Notes under the pieces: model-generated
What the model was told of the DNA's origin: nothing
Databases searched by the model: none
The model's input: only the letters and a program-made list of their open reading frames with translations
Program-made: the position numbers and the translations under genes
NCBI GenBank assembly: GCA_900316205.1
Contig: ONBX01000040.1
Location: forward strand, 1 to 64,000
Direction of reading: 5' to 3'
Length of the DNA stretch: 64,000 bases
DNA from: an uncultured Eubacteriales bacterium
GTDB lineage: Bacteria > Bacillota > Clostridia > Oscillospirales > Oscillospiraceae
Part shown: positions 1-7,124 of the stretch, piece by piece
Layout: each line of letters opens with the position of its first letter
Numbering within the stretch: the first letter of the stretch is position 1

Positions 1-255
1 GCCGGCATGGCCGCGGAAGGTACGGGTCGGGGCGAACTCGCCCAGCTTGTGACCGACCATATCCTCGGTGACATACACGGGAACGTGACGGCGGCCGTCG
101 TGAACGGCGATGGTGTGTCCGACGAAGGACGGGAAAATCGTGGAGGAACGGCTCCAGGTCTTGACGACCTGCTTGTTGCCGCTCTTGTTCATTTCATCGA
201 CTCTCTTCAGCAGCTCGGGAGCGGCGAAGGGGCCCTTCTTAATGCTTCTGCTCAT
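1..255 (-). CDS. rpsS: 30S ribosomal protein S19 (3' end beyond window)
   Basis: Binds 16S rRNA in the head of the small subunit together with S13. The minus strand starts [16 protein letters not shown] and runs through the family's [20 protein letters not shown] stretch. 85 codons are visible and the family has about 93, so only the last few residues are missing at the window edge. It is the sixth gene of the S10 operon here and starts 15 nt after the rplB stop, with an AGGAGG site about 10 nt before the ATG. Confidence 0.97.
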   Translation of the reverse strand, partial: MSRSIKKGPFAAPELLKRVDEMNKSGNKQVVKTWSRSSTIFPSFVGHTIAVHDGRRHVPVYVTEDMVGHKLGEFAPTRTFRGHAG

Positions 256-270
256 TTACCATTTCCCTCC

Positions 271-1107
271 TTACTTCGCGTTGCGGCGCTTGACGATGAA
301 CTTATCGGTCTTGTTCTTCGTCTTGCGGGTCTTGTAACCCAGCGCGGGCTTGCCCCAAGGAGTTACAGGGCCGGGACGGCCGACAGGGCTCTTGCCCTCG
401 CCGCCGCCGTGGGGGTGGTCATTGGGGTTCATAACGGAGCCGCGGACCGTGGGACGGATGCCCATGTGGCGTTTGCGGCCGGCCTTGCCGATGTGGACAT
501 TGGCGTGGTCGATGTTGCCGACCTGGCCGATGGTGGCAAAGCAGTCCATGCGGACCTTGCGCATCTCACCGGAGGGGAGACGCACGGTAGCCATGCCGTT
601 CTCCTTGGCCATCAACTGGGCGGCGACGCCGGCGCTGCGGACGAGCTGAGCACCCTTGCCGGGGTAGAGCTCAATGTTGTGGATCACGGTGCCCACGGGG
701 ATGTTGGCCATCGGCAGGGCGTTGCCGGCCTTGATGTCGGCAGAGGCGGAGGCCAGGATGGTGTCGCCAACGTTCAGGCCCACAGGAGCCAGAATGTAGC
801 GGCGCTCGCCGTCGGTGTATTCCACCAGGGCGATGAAGGCGCTGCGGTTGGGGTCGTACTCCAGGCGGAGGACCTTGCCCTCGACGTCCAGCTTGTTGCG
901 CTTGAAGTCGATGACGCGGTACTTCTGACGGTTGCCGCCGCCCTGATGACGGACGGTGATGTGGCCGTAGCTGTTGCGGCCGGCGTGCTTCTTCAGAACC
1001 TCGACCAGGGTCTTCTCGGGCTTGACATGCTTGTCAACGCCGTCGAAGCCGGAGACGGTCATGTTGCGCCGGGCAGGAGTAGTCGGTCTGTAAGTTTTAA
1101 TAGACAT
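271..1107 (-). CDS. rplB: 50S ribosomal protein L2
   Basis: Core large-subunit protein next to the peptidyl transferase centre. The 278-residue product starts [17 protein letters not shown] and has the RNA-binding OB and SH3-like halves. The C-terminal segment contains [17 protein letters not shown] with the conserved HGGG histidine loop. Length matches the family. A GGGAGG site precedes the ATG. It follows rplW by 14 nt in the S10 operon. Confidence 0.98.
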   Translation of the reverse strand: MSIKTYRPTTPARRNMTVSGFDGVDKHVKPEKTLVEVLKKHAGRNSYGHITVRHQGGGNRQKYRVIDFKRNKLDVEGKVLRLEYDPNRSAFIALVEYTDGERRYILAPVGLNVGDTILASASADIKAGNALPMANIPVGTVIHNIELYPGKGAQLVRSAGVAAQLMAKENGMATVRLPSGEMRKVRMDCFATIGQVGNIDHANVHIGKAGRKRHMGIRPTVRGSVMNPNDHPHGGGEGKSPVGRPGPVTPWGKPALGYKTRKTKNKTDKFIVKRRNAK

Positions 1108-1121
1108 TCTCGTTTCCTCCC

Positions 1122-1418
1122 TTAGACCATGCCTTCGAAGAGCTCAATGTTCTTGGAGTCGGCACTGAGCTTCACGACGGCCTTTTTCCAGGAAGCGGTC
1201 TTGCCCATGGGGTAGGCGCCGGTGCGCTTGGCCTTGCTGCGCACATGCTCGGTGGTGACCTTGATCACGGTCACGCCGAAGATCTCCTCGATGGCCTTCT
1301 TGATCTCGATCTTGTTCGCGTCCTTGGCGACCTCAAAAGCGTACTTCTTGATGTCCAGGTCTTCCATGGACTGCTCGGTGATGATGGGGCGAATGATCAC
1401 ATCGTATGCGGTCTTCAT
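1122..1418 (-). CDS. rplW: 50S ribosomal protein L23
   Basis: Exit-tunnel protein that docks trigger factor and SRP. The 98-residue sequence begins [18 protein letters not shown] and carries the typical [16 protein letters not shown] segment and the basic loop [10 protein letters not shown]. Its ATG shares one base with the rplD stop codon (TGATG), which suggests translational coupling. Confidence 0.97.
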   Translation of the reverse strand: MKTAYDVIIRPIITEQSMEDLDIKKYAFEVAKDANKIEIKKAIEEIFGVTVIKVTTEHVRSKAKRTGAYPMGKTASWKKAVVKLSADSKNIELFEGMV

Positions 1419-2041
1419 CAGGCGAACACCTCCTCGATCTTGGCAAGCGCAGCCTTATCGACGATCATCTTGCCGCTGGTGAGAATCATATAGGGGCTGA
1501 GGATGGTGGCGGTGGTGGTGGTCACGCCCTCGATGTTGCGGGCGGACTTGACGACCTTCTCGTCCACATTCTCGGTGACGACCAGGGCCTTGCCGTCCAC
1601 ACCCAGCTTGGTGAGGAAGCTCTGGAAGGGCTTGGTCTTGATCTCCTCGACCTTCAGGCCGTCGATGACCAGGATCTCGTTGTCCTGAGCCTTGGCGGAC
1701 AGGGCAGACTTGAGAGCCAGTCTCTTGACCTTCTTGTTGAGGCTGTAGCTGTAATCCCGGGGCTTGGGAGCGAAGGCGACGCCGCCGTGGTACCACACAG
1801 GGGATCCTGCGTAGCCGGCGCGGGCGCGGCCGGTGCCCTTCTGACGCCAGGGCTTCTTGGTGGTGTAGGAAACCTCACCCTTGGTGAGGGCGCTCTGGGT
1901 GCCCTGACGGCAGTTGGCCAGGTGATTCTTGACGGAATCATGCAGAACGCTCTTGTTCGGCTCGATGCCGAAGATGGCCTCGGAGAGCTCGATCTCGCCG
2001 ATCTTCTCGCCTGCCATATTAAACAGATTCGCAATAGGCAT
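1418..2041 (-). CDS. rplD: 50S ribosomal protein L4
   Basis: Binds 23S rRNA with an extended loop that lines the exit tunnel; in several bacteria L4 also represses its own operon. The 207-residue product has the conserved KGTGRARAG loop and the globular domain ending with the L-G-V-D-G-K-A-L strand. It follows rplC by 19 nt and overlaps rplW by one base. Whether it controls the leader upstream of rpsJ cannot be read from the sequence. Confidence 0.97.
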   Translation of the reverse strand: MPIANLFNMAGEKIGEIELSEAIFGIEPNKSVLHDSVKNHLANCRQGTQSALTKGEVSYTTKKPWRQKGTGRARAGYAGSPVWYHGGVAFAPKPRDYSYSLNKKVKRLALKSALSAKAQDNEILVIDGLKVEEIKTKPFQSFLTKLGVDGKALVVTENVDEKVVKSARNIEGVTTTTATILSPYMILTSGKMIVDKAALAKIEEVFA

Positions 2042-2060
2042 TTATGCTGCTCTCCTTTCT

Positions 2061-2789
2061 TTACTTGGTACGGGCGGAAGCCTTCTGCGGGTTGACACGC
2101 GCGGACTGCTTCTGCGGGTTGACGCTGACACCGGCGGCCTCGCCCTTCTTGACGGGCTGGGTCTTGACGGTATTCTTAATGTAGACGATGCTGCCCTTGG
2201 GGCCGGGAACGGCGCCGCGGATGGCGATCAGGTTCAGCTCAGCGTCCACCTTGACGATGTCCAGGTTCTGCACAGTGACCTGATCCACGCCCATGTGACC
2301 AGCCTGCTTCTTGCCCGGGAAAATGCGGGAAGGATCGGTGCTGGAGCCCATGGAACCGGCGTGACGGTGAACGGGGCCGCCGCCGTGGCTGGTGGGGGTG
2401 CGGCCCTGGCCGAAGCGCTTGATGACGCCGGCGTAGCCGTGGCCCTTGCTGATGCCGGTCACGTCGACCTTGTCGCCTTCGGCGAAGATGTCGGCCTTGA
2501 CGGTATCGCCCACTTCAAACTTGTCGGTCTCCTCCAGGCGGAACTCCTTGAGGTGCTTGAGATTGGCAACGCCGGCCTTCTTCAGGTGGCCTGCCTCGGG
2601 CTTGGAGAGCTTCTTCTCGGCGACTTCCTCGTAGCCGAACTGAACCGCTTCATAACCCTCTTTTTCCTTGGTCATCTTGGCGACCACCGTGCAGGGGCCA
2701 GCCTCGATGACGGTGACGGGAATGACCTTGCCCGTCTCGTCGAAGATCTGCGTCATGCCGACCTTCTTGCCAATGATGGCTTTCTTCAT
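2061..2789 (-). CDS. rplC: 50S ribosomal protein L3 with repetitive C-terminal tail
   Basis: Early assembly protein of the 50S subunit. The first 210 or so residues are ordinary L3: start [18 protein letters not shown] and the central loop [20 protein letters not shown]. Bacterial L3 is usually about 205-215 residues; this one has 242, and the extra end contains two near-identical copies of a VNPQKxSAR unit. A GGAGG site lies 7 nt before the ATG. The gene is separated from rpsJ by about 190 nt holding a REP-like palindrome, which is unusual inside this operon. Confidence 0.96.
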   Translation of the reverse strand: MKKAIIGKKVGMTQIFDETGKVIPVTVIEAGPCTVVAKMTKEKEGYEAVQFGYEEVAEKKLSKPEAGHLKKAGVANLKHLKEFRLEETDKFEVGDTVKADIFAEGDKVDVTGISKGHGYAGVIKRFGQGRTPTSHGGGPVHRHAGSMGSSTDPSRIFPGKKQAGHMGVDQVTVQNLDIVKVDAELNLIAIRGAVPGPKGSIVYIKNTVKTQPVKKGEAAGVSVNPQKQSARVNPQKASARTK

Positions 2790-2918
2790 TGTATTTCCTC
2801 CTTCGGTTATTGGTTGCCTCGCTTAGCCCAGGTGGTCCGCCCGTCCAGAGGCTGGCAACTTAACCCGTCCGCATTCGCAAGTTACGGACTCATGGGTCAT
2901 TTAAAAATTTTCCTCTTA

Positions 2919-2966
2919 GGCTCCCCTGCGCAAGGGGAGCTGGCGCGCAGCGCCTGAGGGGTCGTG
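2919..2966. repeat. REP-like palindrome inside the S10 operon spacer
   Basis: The spacer between rpsJ and rplC holds GCTCCCCTGCGCAAGGGGAGC followed by GGCGCGCAGCGCC, two adjacent hairpins. Related CTCCCC...GGGGAG palindromes occur near 28237-28412 and 30478-30507, always between genes. The rest of the 2790-2982 spacer shows no ORF of note. Confidence 0.7.
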
Positions 2967-2982
2967 CCTGAGTGTGCCCAAA

Positions 2983-3300
2983 TCAGAGCTTGATCTCGAT
3001 CTCCACGCCGGCGGGGACTTCCAGGTTCATCAGAGCTTCCACGGTCTTCTGGGTGGGGCTCATGATGTCGATGAGGCGCTTGTGGGTGCGGCGCTCAAAC
3101 TGCTCGCGGCTGTCCTTATACTTGTGGACGGCGCGCAGGATGGTGACGATCTCGGTCTTGGTGGGCAGGGGGATGGGTCCGGAGACCTTGGCGTCGGTGC
3201 GCTTGGCAGCTTCCACGATGGTTTCGGCGGCCTTGTCGATGAGCTGGTGGTCGTAAGCCTTGAGGCGGATGCGGATCATGTTCTTGTTGGTGCTTGCCAT
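2983..3300 (-). CDS. rpsJ: 30S ribosomal protein S10
   Basis: Small-subunit head protein, also NusE in transcription antitermination. The 105-residue product starts [20 protein letters not shown] and ends with [11 protein letters not shown], as in the family. The frame is open for 31 more codons upstream, but the AAAGGAG site 7 nt before this ATG and family length fix the start here. First gene of the operon, about 300 nt after the promoter. Confidence 0.97.
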   Translation of the reverse strand: MASTNKNMIRIRLKAYDHQLIDKAAETIVEAAKRTDAKVSGPIPLPTKTEIVTILRAVHKYKDSREQFERRTHKRLIDIMSPTQKTVEALMNLEVPAGVEIEIKL

Positions 3301-3411
3301 GGGTGATTTCTCCTTTTTTCGTACGTTTTTTCGGCGGCATTGGGGACCGCCTCCCTTATGCGTACGGATGAAGCTGTTTTTTTGTACACACAACCGTGCG
3401 TATCAGGCCGT

Positions 3412-3443
3412 GACCGAAAAACAAAACCGGCCAGATGGCCGGT
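3412..3443 (-). terminator. Attenuator-like hairpin in the S10 leader
   Basis: On the minus strand ACCGGCC-atct-GGCCGGT is followed by TTTTGTTTTT. That is the form of an intrinsic terminator, and it lies about 165 nt after the predicted start of transcription and 110 nt before rpsJ. A terminator in an essential operon's leader suggests conditional read-through. No competing anti-terminator pairing was worked out. Confidence 0.6.
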
Positions 3444-3615
3444 CGATCCCCGTGCACGCGATATACGCGTGTACAAAAACAGGTTTCAGCCGCCCGATTG
3501 CGTGCCGGATATTCCTCCGACACCGGACATACTCCACGGAAGTTACCTCGGAAAGACCGAGCAATCTCCCGCTTCCTCGCATAATACGCCCGTGCTCTCG
3601 CACACGCGCTCCGTT

Positions 3616-3644
3616 AGTATAGCAGCAGAATTCCTCTATGTCAA
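3616..3644 (-). promoter_or_regulatory. Sigma-A promoter of the S10 operon
   Basis: Minus strand: TTGACA (3644-3639), 17-nt spacer, TATACT (3621-3616). The match is perfect at -35 and five of six at -10. It gives a leader of about 300 nt before rpsJ. The spurious short ORFs in 3301-3650 have no ribosome-binding sites or family features. Confidence 0.85.
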
Positions 3645-3891
3645 GAAGAATTTTGTTATTTCCGGAGAAAATTTTTCTTTGTTTTTGTGCACTGCGCCAA
3701 AAATGATTTCATCCCGGTTACAGGGGCCTTTCCTGCGAGAAGCTTCCCCTTTCCTGCCTCTCCCTACCTATATAAAGAGAGTGCACGGAGCAGTTCAAAA
3801 CCGCTCCCTTTTTCATGAGTGGGCGCTGAGGGCGTCATGATTTCTCGCTTCGCGACCTGATTTGCGCTTTGCGCATGATTGGAATTGCGCC

Positions 3892-3972
3892 TTCATGCTC
3901 CGCAGAGCATTTCATGTGCGCAGCACGATTCATGCCCTCGGGCATTTCATGCGCCGCAGGTCGCAATTCATG
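3892..3972. repeat. TTCATG-spaced mini-hairpin array
   Basis: TTCATG occurs at 3892, 3911, 3929, 3946 and 3967. Each gap holds a small palindrome or near-palindrome (for example GCTCCGCAGAGC, GTGCGCAGCAC, GCCCTCGGGC). Similar units lie at 51176-51297. The last TTCATG contains the stop codon of the extended cdd frame. The rest of 3650-3890 has no gene; a weak hairpin near 3790-3815 is the only other structure seen. Confidence 0.65.
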
Positions 3973-4525
3973 GGGCGTGTTGCAAAATAGCGAAAACTCG
4001 GATTCCGACGTAGGGGCGGCTAATAGCCGCCCGGCAGCAGAGACCGTAAAGCAGGAAAAAGGTTTGGCAGAATCGTGTATGGTACGAATTCGCCAAACCT
4101 TTTTCGTCGTTTTGCTTGTTACCGCACGGGCGGCTAATAGCCGCCCCTAAGTTGAAGGTGTGGGGCATCAGCTCGGAGAGCTTATAGCTCACATAGCGGC
4201 CGCCGGCCTTGGCGCAGAGCACCTCCATCTCCGGAGAAAACTCCGAGAGGAACTGGCGGCAGGAACCGCAGGGGGTGCACCAATTCTCACTGTCGGCATA
4301 GATGGCGATGCGGCGAAACTCCTTGTGTCCCTCGCTGACGGCCTTGACGCAGGCGGTGCGCTCGGCGCAGATGGTGTCGCCCAGGGCGGCATTCTCCACG
4401 TTGCAGCCGGTGAAGACCGTGCCGTCCATGCACTCCAGGGCGGCTCCGACAGCGAAGCGGGAATAGGGGACGTAGGCGTTCAGCGAGGCCTCTTTTGCCT
4501 TCAGCATCAAATCTCTGTCAGTCAT
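3968..4525 (-). CDS. cdd: Cytidine deaminase with repeat-derived C-terminal extension
   Basis: Deaminates cytidine and deoxycytidine for pyrimidine salvage, as a zinc enzyme in the cytosol. Zinc ligands and catalytic glutamate are present: CAE (C53, E55) and PCGSC (C86, C89), with the substrate motif CNVENA at 41-46. The family is about 130 residues and homology ends at residue 126 (MPHTFNL). The frame then reads through a GTAGGGG-type element (4010-4150) and stops in the hairpin array, adding 59 residues unlike any deaminase. Its ATG overlaps the stop of the upstream lipoprotein gene by 8 nt, so the two are probably co-translated. Activity is likely kept, since the catalytic core is whole. 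Confidence 0.9.
   Translation of the reverse strand: MTDRDLMLKAKEASLNAYVPYSRFAVGAALECMDGTVFTGCNVENAALGDTICAERTACVKAVSEGHKEFRRIAIYADSENWCTPCGSCRQFLSEFSPEMEVLCAKAGGRYVSYKLSELMPHTFNLGAAISRPCGNKQNDEKGLANSYHTRFCQTFFLLYGLCCRAAISRPYVGIRVFAILQHAP
4010..4150. mobile_element. GTAGGGG-bounded hairpin element inside cdd 3' end
   Basis: Ends are GTAGGGGCGGC-taata-GCCGCCC and its mirror image ending CCCCTAA. The centre is a long hairpin, AAAAAGGTTTGGC..GCCAAACCTTTTT, with ACGAATTCG next to its loop. The flanking A and T runs mean the hairpin could also act as an intrinsic terminator. Same architecture as the elements at 12939, 13313, 13564, 40195, 40394 and 51333. Confidence 0.8.
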
Positions 4526-6188
4526 CGTTCTTCTCTCCCTTATTCGTATTTACTTGAGCCGCGGCCTTTCCGGCGGCGTTTGGTTCGTCAAAGATGATCT
4601 CCCAGTCGGCAAAGCCGAAGAGGGGGTTGCCGTAGTTGGGGTTGATGCCCTTGCACACGCCCCGGCGGGTGATGATCTGCTGCTTTTCAAAGCCGATCAC
4701 CACGAAGGAGCCGTTGTTGTTCATGACGTAATCGCAGAGCTGATAGTATTCATCGGATCTGGTTGCGTCAGGGGCGGCCAGATAGCGCTCGATCCGTTCC
4801 ACGATGGTATTGTCCTTGGAACGGGAGTAGTTCTGGTTGGTGAGCTCGTTGTCCTCGTTTCGGGGCTGGAGCAGCTCGGTCAGGTCAAAGTTGTTGCGCA
4901 GGCGGATCTCGCCGTAATACATGTCCATGGTGACCTGCTGCTTGCCCGCCTTGAAGCCGCCCTCCTCCAGAGCGCTCATGTAGCCTGCCCAGGTCAGCTC
5001 ATGGACCGTCACCTTCAGGCCGATGGAGGCCATGTCCTCCTGGAAGCGGCGGGCGATGCCGCACTTGGCGCTGCTGTCAGCGCAGACCACAAAGTTCAGA
5101 TCGATCTCCTGTGGGGACCCGGACATGAACTCCAGCTGGCCGTCCTCGTCATAGTCCTCCACGCCGGCGGCGATCAGGATGTTCTTCACGGCCTCCAGAT
5201 CGTAATTCAGCCGATCCTCCAAGGCGTCAGGGTAAGCCTCGCAGGTGGGATACATGGGCAGGGCCGCCGAGACGGCGTTGCCGTGGAGCAGCTCCACCAG
5301 ATAGGCCCGGTCGAAGGCGTGCTGCATGGCCAGGCGGAAATAGCTGTAGCGCCCCAGCATGCTCTCCTCGTTGAAGGCCACATAGTGCATGTTGGTGGTG
5401 GAGTAGGTGTGGAACTCGTTGGAGCTGGCGTAGCCAAGGTTCGTGTAGCTGGAGGGGTCGTTGATGACCACGTCGGCGTTGTTGTGCTCCAGCAGGTAGA
5501 TGGTATCCACCGGCAGGTCCTCATAGCCGGGGTAGTACTCGTTGGCGATGAGGGCGTCGCCCTCTTCATTATAACAATAGGGGCCGCTGCCGATGGGGGT
5601 GTTGCCCGCGGGACCCAGGTCGCCGTAGGTGCCGGCCTTGATCACCGGCAGGTTCAGAAGCTTGATGAACTGCCGGTCCCCGATGCCCAGGGTCACATAC
5701 ACCACGCCCTCGCCGGGGGAGGCGCCCTGGTAGCTGGCAAAGCGGCCGAAGTAGCGGTCAGAGTTGATGGCCCAGCCCATGGAGTAGCTCACGTCCCGGG
5801 GCATGACCTCGCTGCCGTCGGAGAAGTAGTGGCCCGGCTCGATGGTGAGCTCCCAGTTCTTGCCGGAGTCGTCACACTTCCACTCGCTGATGATGCCGGT
5901 GTCCCGGATCACCTCGAAGTTGTTGTCCAGCTCCACCATGTTCTCGTAGACCAGGGAGCAGATGAGCTGATTGGCGTGGTTGGTGGCCACGAAGGGGTTT
6001 TTGCTGTAGCGGCTGTTGCTGTTCAGGGAGAAGACCTGGTCCAGGGCGGGGGCGCGTTCCACGTCCCTGCCGCCGGTGGACTCCAGGATCTCATCCTCGG
6101 GATTGCTGCTGCCGCTGCCGCAGGCCGAGAGGCTCAGCAGCATCAGCAGGGCCAGCAGCAGCGCCAGGCTTCTTTTTCTCTTTGTCAT
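4518..6188 (-). CDS. Extracellular solute-binding lipoprotein, peptide ABC transporter type
   Basis: Predicted substrate-binding lipoprotein of an oligopeptide/nickel-type ABC importer (family 5). The start MTKRKRSLALLLALL gives a signal peptide ending in a lipobox, LSAC, with the lipidated cysteine near residue 23; an open frame continues upstream but has no signal. The body shows the family features: SDGSEVMPRDVSYSMGWAIN near residue 130 and a central segment with GSGPYCY. 556 residues is normal. No permease or ATPase gene is adjacent, so it may serve a transporter encoded elsewhere. It lies 4 nt after pgeF and overlaps cdd, so the three look like one operon. Confidence 0.85.
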   Translation of the reverse strand: MTKRKRSLALLLALLMLLSLSACGSGSSNPEDEILESTGGRDVERAPALDQVFSLNSNSRYSKNPFVATNHANQLICSLVYENMVELDNNFEVIRDTGIISEWKCDDSGKNWELTIEPGHYFSDGSEVMPRDVSYSMGWAINSDRYFGRFASYQGASPGEGVVYVTLGIGDRQFIKLLNLPVIKAGTYGDLGPAGNTPIGSGPYCYNEEGDALIANEYYPGYEDLPVDTIYLLEHNNADVVINDPSSYTNLGYASSNEFHTYSTTNMHYVAFNEESMLGRYSYFRLAMQHAFDRAYLVELLHGNAVSAALPMYPTCEAYPDALEDRLNYDLEAVKNILIAAGVEDYDEDGQLEFMSGSPQEIDLNFVVCADSSAKCGIARRFQEDMASIGLKVTVHELTWAGYMSALEEGGFKAGKQQVTMDMYYGEIRLRNNFDLTELLQPRNEDNELTNQNYSRSKDNTIVERIERYLAAPDATRSDEYYQLCDYVMNNNGSFVVIGFEKQQIITRRGVCKGINPNYGNPLFGFADWEIIFDEPNAAGKAAAQVNTNKGEKNDD

Positions 6189-6192
6189 AGTT

Positions 6193-6984
6193 TTACTCCA
6201 GCACGATGCAGGCAGCCTGGCTGCCCCGGTTTCCTTTGGTGTAGCGGTGGGACCAGTACTTGTCATGACTGCAGACGGTGCACTCCTCCGAGAGGTCGAT
6301 GTTCTCCTCCCGAAGACCCAGCTGCAGAAGCCTCCGCTTGTTGGCGAGGCGCAGGTCCACCAGGTATTTGCCGTTATCCTTCCGATCCCAGAGGCCCTCG
6401 GTGTCGCCGCCCAGATAGTCGCTCAGGGCAAGGGGCACGTCCTCATCGGTCTCAAAGCAGCAGCGGCCGATGGCCGGGCCCATGGCGGCGCAGATCTTCT
6501 CCCGCCGGGCGCCCAGAGCTTCCATCTGCTCCACCGCGTTCTTCAGGATATCCGCGGCGGAGCTGCGCCAGCCGCAGTGGACGGCGCCGGCCACCCCCGC
6601 TTCCCGGTCCAGCAGCAGGGCGGGCACGCAGTCCGCCGTGAAGCAGAAGAGGGGCAGGCCCTTCTCCGCCGTGACGATCCCGTCCGCCTCATAGGGGACG
6701 TGGCTCATGCAGGGGTGGCGGTCCGCCTTTGTCACGATGCGCACCACGTTGCCGTGGACCTGTCTGGTCACGGCGCAGTCGTCGATGCCTGCGCCCATGA
6801 GAGCGGCGGCCCGGCGGTAGTTTTCCCGCACGGCGGCGGGATCGTCCCCCCGGTTGGAGCCCAGGTTCAGGCTGTAGAAGGGTCCCTCACTGACCCCGCC
6901 GAAGCGGGTGAGAAAGGCGTGCCTCGCCCCGATCACCGTGGAGGACATATAGATTAAATCTTGTTGGTTCTTTTCAATAAACAT
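6193..6984 (-). CDS. pgeF: Peptidoglycan editing factor / purine nucleoside phosphorylase (YfiH/YlmD family)
   Basis: Copper/zinc 'laccase-domain' family. Members have been shown to deaminate adenosine and phosphorolyse purine nucleosides, and PgeF in E. coli prevents L-Ser entering the wall. Metal ligands H77 (QVHGNV), C119 (TADCVP) and H136 (VHCGWR) are all present. 263 residues fits the family. No clear ribosome-binding site precedes the ATG, so a start at M13 is possible. It leads the pgeF-lipoprotein-cdd cluster, which places two nucleoside-acting enzymes together. Confidence 0.88.
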   Translation of the reverse strand: MFIEKNQQDLIYMSSTVIGARHAFLTRFGGVSEGPFYSLNLGSNRGDDPAAVRENYRRAAALMGAGIDDCAVTRQVHGNVVRIVTKADRHPCMSHVPYEADGIVTAEKGLPLFCFTADCVPALLLDREAGVAGAVHCGWRSSAADILKNAVEQMEALGARREKICAAMGPAIGRCCFETDEDVPLALSDYLGGDTEGLWDRKDNGKYLVDLRLANKRRLLQLGLREENIDLSEECTVCSHDKYWSHRYTKGNRGSQAACIVLE

Positions 6985-6995
6985 AACAGATTATC

Positions 6996-7124
6996 GAGTG
7001 AAAAAGGAAGAGTGAAGAGTGAAAAGTTGTGGTATTTCCCTTCGGGAAATGGATTATGATCCGTCGCCGCAGGCGACGCCATTTCTTTTCTCTTTTCTCT
7101 TTTCTCTATTCACTTTTCACTTTA
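6996..7124. repeat. Heptad-armed hairpin element between pgeF and secA
   Basis: The right arm starts at the secA stop codon and on the minus strand reads AAGTGAA, AAGTGAA, TAGAGAA, AAGAGAA, AAGAGAA, AAGAAAT: six 7-nt units. The left arm (6996-7028) has units such as GTGAAGA and GTGAAAA and pairs loosely with it. Between the arms are two tight hairpins, TTTCCC-ttcg-GGGAAA and GTCGCC-gca-GGCGAC. The element at 11596-11718 has the same inside with different arm units. Confidence 0.75.

Noticed and set aside
7-1125. Long plus-strand open frame opposite rpsS and rplB
   Set aside because: It is the shadow of ribosomal genes in GC-rich DNA. It has no ribosome-binding site and its composition mirrors the opposite strand.
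3790-3815. Plus-strand hairpin GGAGCAGTT-caa-AACCGCTCC followed by CTTTTTC
   Set aside because: It has one mismatch and a short T tract, and there is no plus-strand gene before it.
3340-3840. Open frames in the S10 leader region
   Set aside because: None has a ribosome-binding site or family likeness, and the stretch is explained by the leader, promoter and a spacer.
4010-4150. Repeats read as a possible CRISPR array
   Set aside because: The copies are scattered, palindromic and not separated by spacers of constant length. No cas gene is present.
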